From the NCBI GenBank assembly GCA_048213135.1, contig PS015022.1, forward strand, positions 1 to 64,000: a stretch of 64,000 bases of DNA. Reading direction: 5' to 3'. The translations under genes were made by a program, and so were the position numbers. The notes below the pieces were generated by a model. That model saw only the letters and a program-made list of their open reading frames with translations. It made no database searches and was not told the origin of the DNA. Source of the DNA: Reclinomonas americana ATCC 50394 (Eukaryota > Jakobida > Jakobea > Jakobida). Below are positions 61,051 through 64,000 of this stretch, piece after piece; the stretch's first letter is position 1; each line of letters opens with the position of its first letter.

Positions 61051-62214
61051 ATGCGACAGAGTCTGTGTGGATGCTTTGACGACCTGGAGATCTGCTGCTG
61101 CACGTGGTTTCCGTTGCGCACCCACTCTCTCCTCTCTGTCTCTGTGTACATACATGCTCTCTCCCTGACATACCGATGTGCTGCTCTTTTGTCGGTGGTG
61201 CGCCACACATACAGCTTCACTCGTTGCTGCCAGATTGGTCGCAACCATGAAGGTACTCATGACAGAAGAAGAAGAAGCGCACTCAAGTCTCTCTCTCTCT
61301 CACACACGCGCACAAACGCATGCACGTGCAGCCGTGCAACAGCTGATCCGTGGTCAGCCTGTGTACTGGGGAGAGGGCACATGTGGAGGCATATGTTGCC
61401 TCGGTGAGTCGTGCACACACTCTCTGCTTCTTCTTCGTCTTTGTGAGATGCTCATTGTGAGAGGAGGAATCTCCGGATCATCACAGACTGCTTCTTTGGT
61501 GGTCTTGTTGCGTGACGATTCTCTTTCGTCTCTTGTCTCTACACGTATGCGCTGTCTCACTGTTGATGATGTACGCAGCCTGTTTCGTCGTGTGGAGCCT
61601 CAGCCCCTCTTGTCTCTGTGATTGACTCTGTGTCTCGCAGGGATTGTTCCTCACCTGCATGGAGCACCCGCGGACCATTCGACGAGTGATGGGCTACCCC
61701 GAGGAGGGCTGCTGCATGGATTGCCTGCTCGGTATGTACGCGATCGCTGTAATACGGTGTTACTGTCATGACGTCATGCACTCAACCCGTGCTTGCTCGC
61801 CACAGCCTGCTTCTGCTACCCGTGCCGGTCAGCTGCCACTGCGCCACGCTGTTTCCTCGTCTTGCACATATTGTCTCACTCAGCTCATGCAGTGTGTGTC
61901 AACTCGGCCGTGAGTTGAAGTACTACTCGGGAGCGGCGCAGCGCAGCGTGGTGGTGGTGACCAACAACAATGTGAATGTGATGGTCCAGCCACAAGCCGC
62001 CGTCAGCTACCAGCAGCTGCCGCCGCAGGCACCGCCGAGTGCACCAGCGTACTACCCGGCTGCTCCGCCGCCATATCCGTATGCCGGCCCGCCGCAGGGA
62101 CCGCCACCGGGCTACAATGCACCGCCGCCGTACCCGGGCAACATGGGCTACGCACCGACGGCACCTGCGCCTCCGGGATACGGTGGCTACGGCACGCCGG
62201 GTGGTAAGCAGTGA
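61051..62214 (+). CDS. PLAC8-family protein with Pro/Gly/Tyr-rich tail
   Basis: At least six short exons. Exon 1 (61,051-61,112) encodes LCGCFDDLEICCCTWF; exon 61,215-61,252 adds RCCQIGRNHE; then VYWGEGTCGGICCL, a probable small exon with DCFFGGL near 61.49 kb, GLFLTCMEHPRTIRRVMGYP, CCMDCLLACFCYPC and CQLGRELKYYSG. These Cys blocks are the PLAC8/Cys-rich domain (plant FW2.2 and cornifelin relatives; cell-size and cadmium-resistance roles, membrane-associated). The C-terminal 75 residues are PPQ/PGY/GYG-rich and look disordered. Intron phases are consistent at each checked junction. Stop at 62,212-62,214. Confidence 0.82.
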
Positions 62215-62306
62215 GGAAGGGGAGTGAGAGAGAGATGTCGATCGCGCTCGTTGTTTTTGTGATACTAAAGTGACCACGTGAGCCGATGATGATCTGTACA
62301 GCTACT

Positions 62307-64000
62307 TCATTCTTCATGCAACCCAAGTCGTACACGGTGATCGAATTCGTCACTCGGCAGCTGATCTCCGCGCGACTCATCGGCTCCGATGAGCGGCGTG
62401 CGATCGTGTAATGCGAGTGGTGCTGGTGGTGACGGCGATGCTGCTGCTGCTGCTGGTGTGCCATTGCGAGACCGACTCTGTGCCATGCCCATCTCCAGCA
62501 CCTCAATGTCGCCGAGCAGCGGTCGATTGAAGTCCTTGCGTCCCTCTCGCAGGTTGCGCTCAACCTTGTGCTCGGGCGCCAGTCGCGGTTTGTAATCTAC
62601 GTGGACAAACGCTCGCTCCACGTCGTTCATCGCCTGTGGCGGGTGGTGGGGTCAGACTGTGCAAGCTGCGCACAAGTGGTGGTTCACGGTGTACCTCAAT
62701 CCGATGCTGGACGAGCAGTGCAATGTCGTGCGACTCGGCCACCGTCATCTCGCCTGCAACGAGACGGGTGAGGAACGAAAAAAAGAGTGGTCTCTCCTGA
62801 GTGTGACAACCCACCAGGCAACACCAGGTCGACCTCCACGACAATCCTGCATGCATCATGTCAACAACAGCTGGTTGCAACCCTCCGGCTCATCGCCACT
62901 CAACTTTTCGCCAGCAAAGTACGCCACAATGCGATCCACGGGCGACTCGTCCATGTCGGCAAACACCTCCTGTTGCTTCACCAGCTCCTCCACTTCACGC
63001 ACGAATTCTGGGTCCGCAATGTGGCCGGCGATACGCCCGAGTGCCTCGTTTGCCATGTGCAGCCACGAGAAGAGAATCTGTCACGCAGCAGTGAGAGAAT
63101 AAACACACTGGCAGCGGATGGAGAGCAGCAGTGCGCACGTAGAGCGATATGGCCAGGGCTCCGATCGGATCCACGAACCAAAGGAAGCGCACCTGTGCGC
63201 CAATTGAGGCAGTGGCGATGGCCACGCTGTTGCTGAAGACGTCGTTGCGGTGGTCGGTGGCCAGCAACAGAGCCGAGCCACTGTGCCTGCACATGAAGAG
63301 AAGCGACTGTCGTCAGTGGCGACCTGATGAAGTCGCACTGTGGGCGTCGTGGCGCAACTTGCCGAGCCGGCGACAGTACAGGAACAGAAGGAACTTGGCG
63401 GCAATGGCCGCGCCCAGGGAAATGTATGTCGCCAGGTCCATGGTGACCAGCGCCGGGTTCTTGTGATACCAGCCGTCCCACAGATCACCAACGGCCTCCT
63501 TGATGACTGCGTGGGGAGGTGTGAGCCGCGAGAGGAGAGAAGTACAAGATGCGACCGACCTTCGAGATTGACCATTGACATAATGGCGGCCTGCACGAGC
63601 GTGTCGTGAGTGTAGGAAGGGAAGGGAAGGGAAAGAGGGGAAGGGGAGGGAGAAGAGTGCGGACCGTGACCATCATCCCGAGCGTCTCGTATCGCGATCG
63701 GCCGACAGGGAATCTCTCCGAGTGGGTCACCATCTTGCGACTTGTCCAGAACACCACTGGTGTGGAGGAGTGGTGGAGGAGATAGGCGGAGAGTGGGGTC
63801 AGCAGGCTGGTGAGATGAGAGGAGACAAGGAGAGAAAGGCAAAGATTCGAACAGGCGGTGGCTGATTGATGAAGATGCAATGCAGAAACACGCACCGACT
63901 TGACTGGTGAGGTCGACAACCGAGTCGCCCAAGCTGGCCAGCACCGACACGGAGCCAGAGACGAGATACGCGAAGAGCTTGACGCCCATTAGACCAACTG
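62307..64000 (-). CDS. Cation diffusion facilitator, probable Mn-type (5' end beyond window)
   Basis: Reverse strand, frame still open at the right edge. Helix 1-2 region: GVKLFAYLVSGSVSVLASLG then DSVVDLTSQ; a middle helix AAIAAKFLLFLYCRRL; helix 5 LATDHRNDVFSNSVAIATA; then FVDPIGALAISLYV. The cytosolic domain has NEALGRIAGHIADPEFV, YVEVDLVLPGEM-type VAESHDIALLVQHRIE and AFVHVDYKP. Both metal-site helices carry DxxxD (DSVVD, DHRND), as in manganese-type CDF/MTP proteins; zinc-type ones have HxxxD. The C-terminal tail after 62,560 is long, Ala/Pro-rich and variable. These are proton-coupled metal exporters of organelle or plasma membrane. It is tail-to-tail with the PLAC8 gene, 92 bases apart. 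Confidence 0.82.

Noticed and set aside
30590-64000. Horizontal transfer between bacterium and eukaryote
   Set aside because: No gene is shared or adapted across the junction; each side keeps its own gene structure and composition and the join falls in an N run.
1-64000. CRISPR arrays, insertion sequences, prophage, toxin-antitoxin or selenocysteine (SECIS) elements
   Set aside because: No regularly spaced direct repeats, transposase, integrase, phage structural or toxin motifs were seen; the only lysozyme is SpmX.

Overview
The window is a chimera of two unrelated genomes. Positions 1 to about 30,589 are high-GC, intron-free bacterial DNA with Shine-Dalgarno sites, overlapping operon genes and two tRNA-Leu genes. 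The presence of a SpmX-type polar muramidase, together with the other genes, points to Caulobacter or a very close alphaproteobacterial relative. After a 963-base run of N (30,590-31,552), positions 31,553-64,000 are eukaryotic: every recognisable protein is split by very short GT-AG introns (34 to about 90 nt, donors mostly GTGCGT or GTGAGT), no ribosome binding sites are seen, and base composition and codon use change completely. The packed genes and tiny introns suggest a compact protist genome; I cannot name the lineage. The simplest reading is a scaffold misjoin or bacterial contamination, not gene transfer.

Bacterial half, left to right: the start of a DmpA-type peptidase (reverse), tRNA-Leu(CAA) with an antisense alpha/beta hydrolase, a GST-like protein, MsrB, a DJ-1/PfpI protein, a secreted HbpS/GlcG protein coupled to a 1,257-residue secreted LamG protein, the propionyl-CoA carboxylase alpha chain, three tandem DUF805 membrane proteins, LipB, a FliN-like protein, tRNA-Leu(GAG), MgtE and SpmX. 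A leucine-degradation cluster follows (isovaleryl-CoA dehydrogenase, methylcrotonyl-CoA carboxylase beta and alpha, methylglutaconyl-CoA hydratase), interrupted by reverse-strand cNMP/patatin and tiny-ORF genes. Then come fdhD with a frameshifted FdhF/YdeP-like molybdoenzyme, a CelD-like acyltransferase, a DUF2807 secreted protein, and the start of the S10 ribosomal operon (rpsJ, rplC, rplD, rplW), which is broken by gaps and single-base errors near contig ends.

Eukaryotic half: a BTB-BACK protein; a small Cys-containing protein; (reverse) an ataxin-3-like deubiquitinase with a C-terminal UBX domain; (reverse) an AIDA-like C2 protein; a giant alpha-actinin/spectrin-like protein of about 13.8 kb (two CH domains, a very long spectrin-type helical array, two EF hands); an unrecognised Cys-rich protein; an empty 1.1-kb stretch; a mitochondrial NAD-isocitrate dehydrogenase regulatory-type subunit; (reverse) a Sep15/SelM-like ER protein without selenocysteine; a GT61 glycosyltransferase; a PLAC8 protein with a Pro/Gly/Tyr-rich tail; and (reverse, running off the end) a cation diffusion facilitator.

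The two halves do not work together. Within the bacterial half, branched-chain amino-acid and propionate breakdown is the coherent pathway. Within the eukaryotic half the genes look like an ordinary mixed housekeeping segment; the giant actin-crosslinker-like protein and the unrecognised Cys-rich gene are the most unusual items. I found no CRISPR array, insertion sequence, phage or toxin system.
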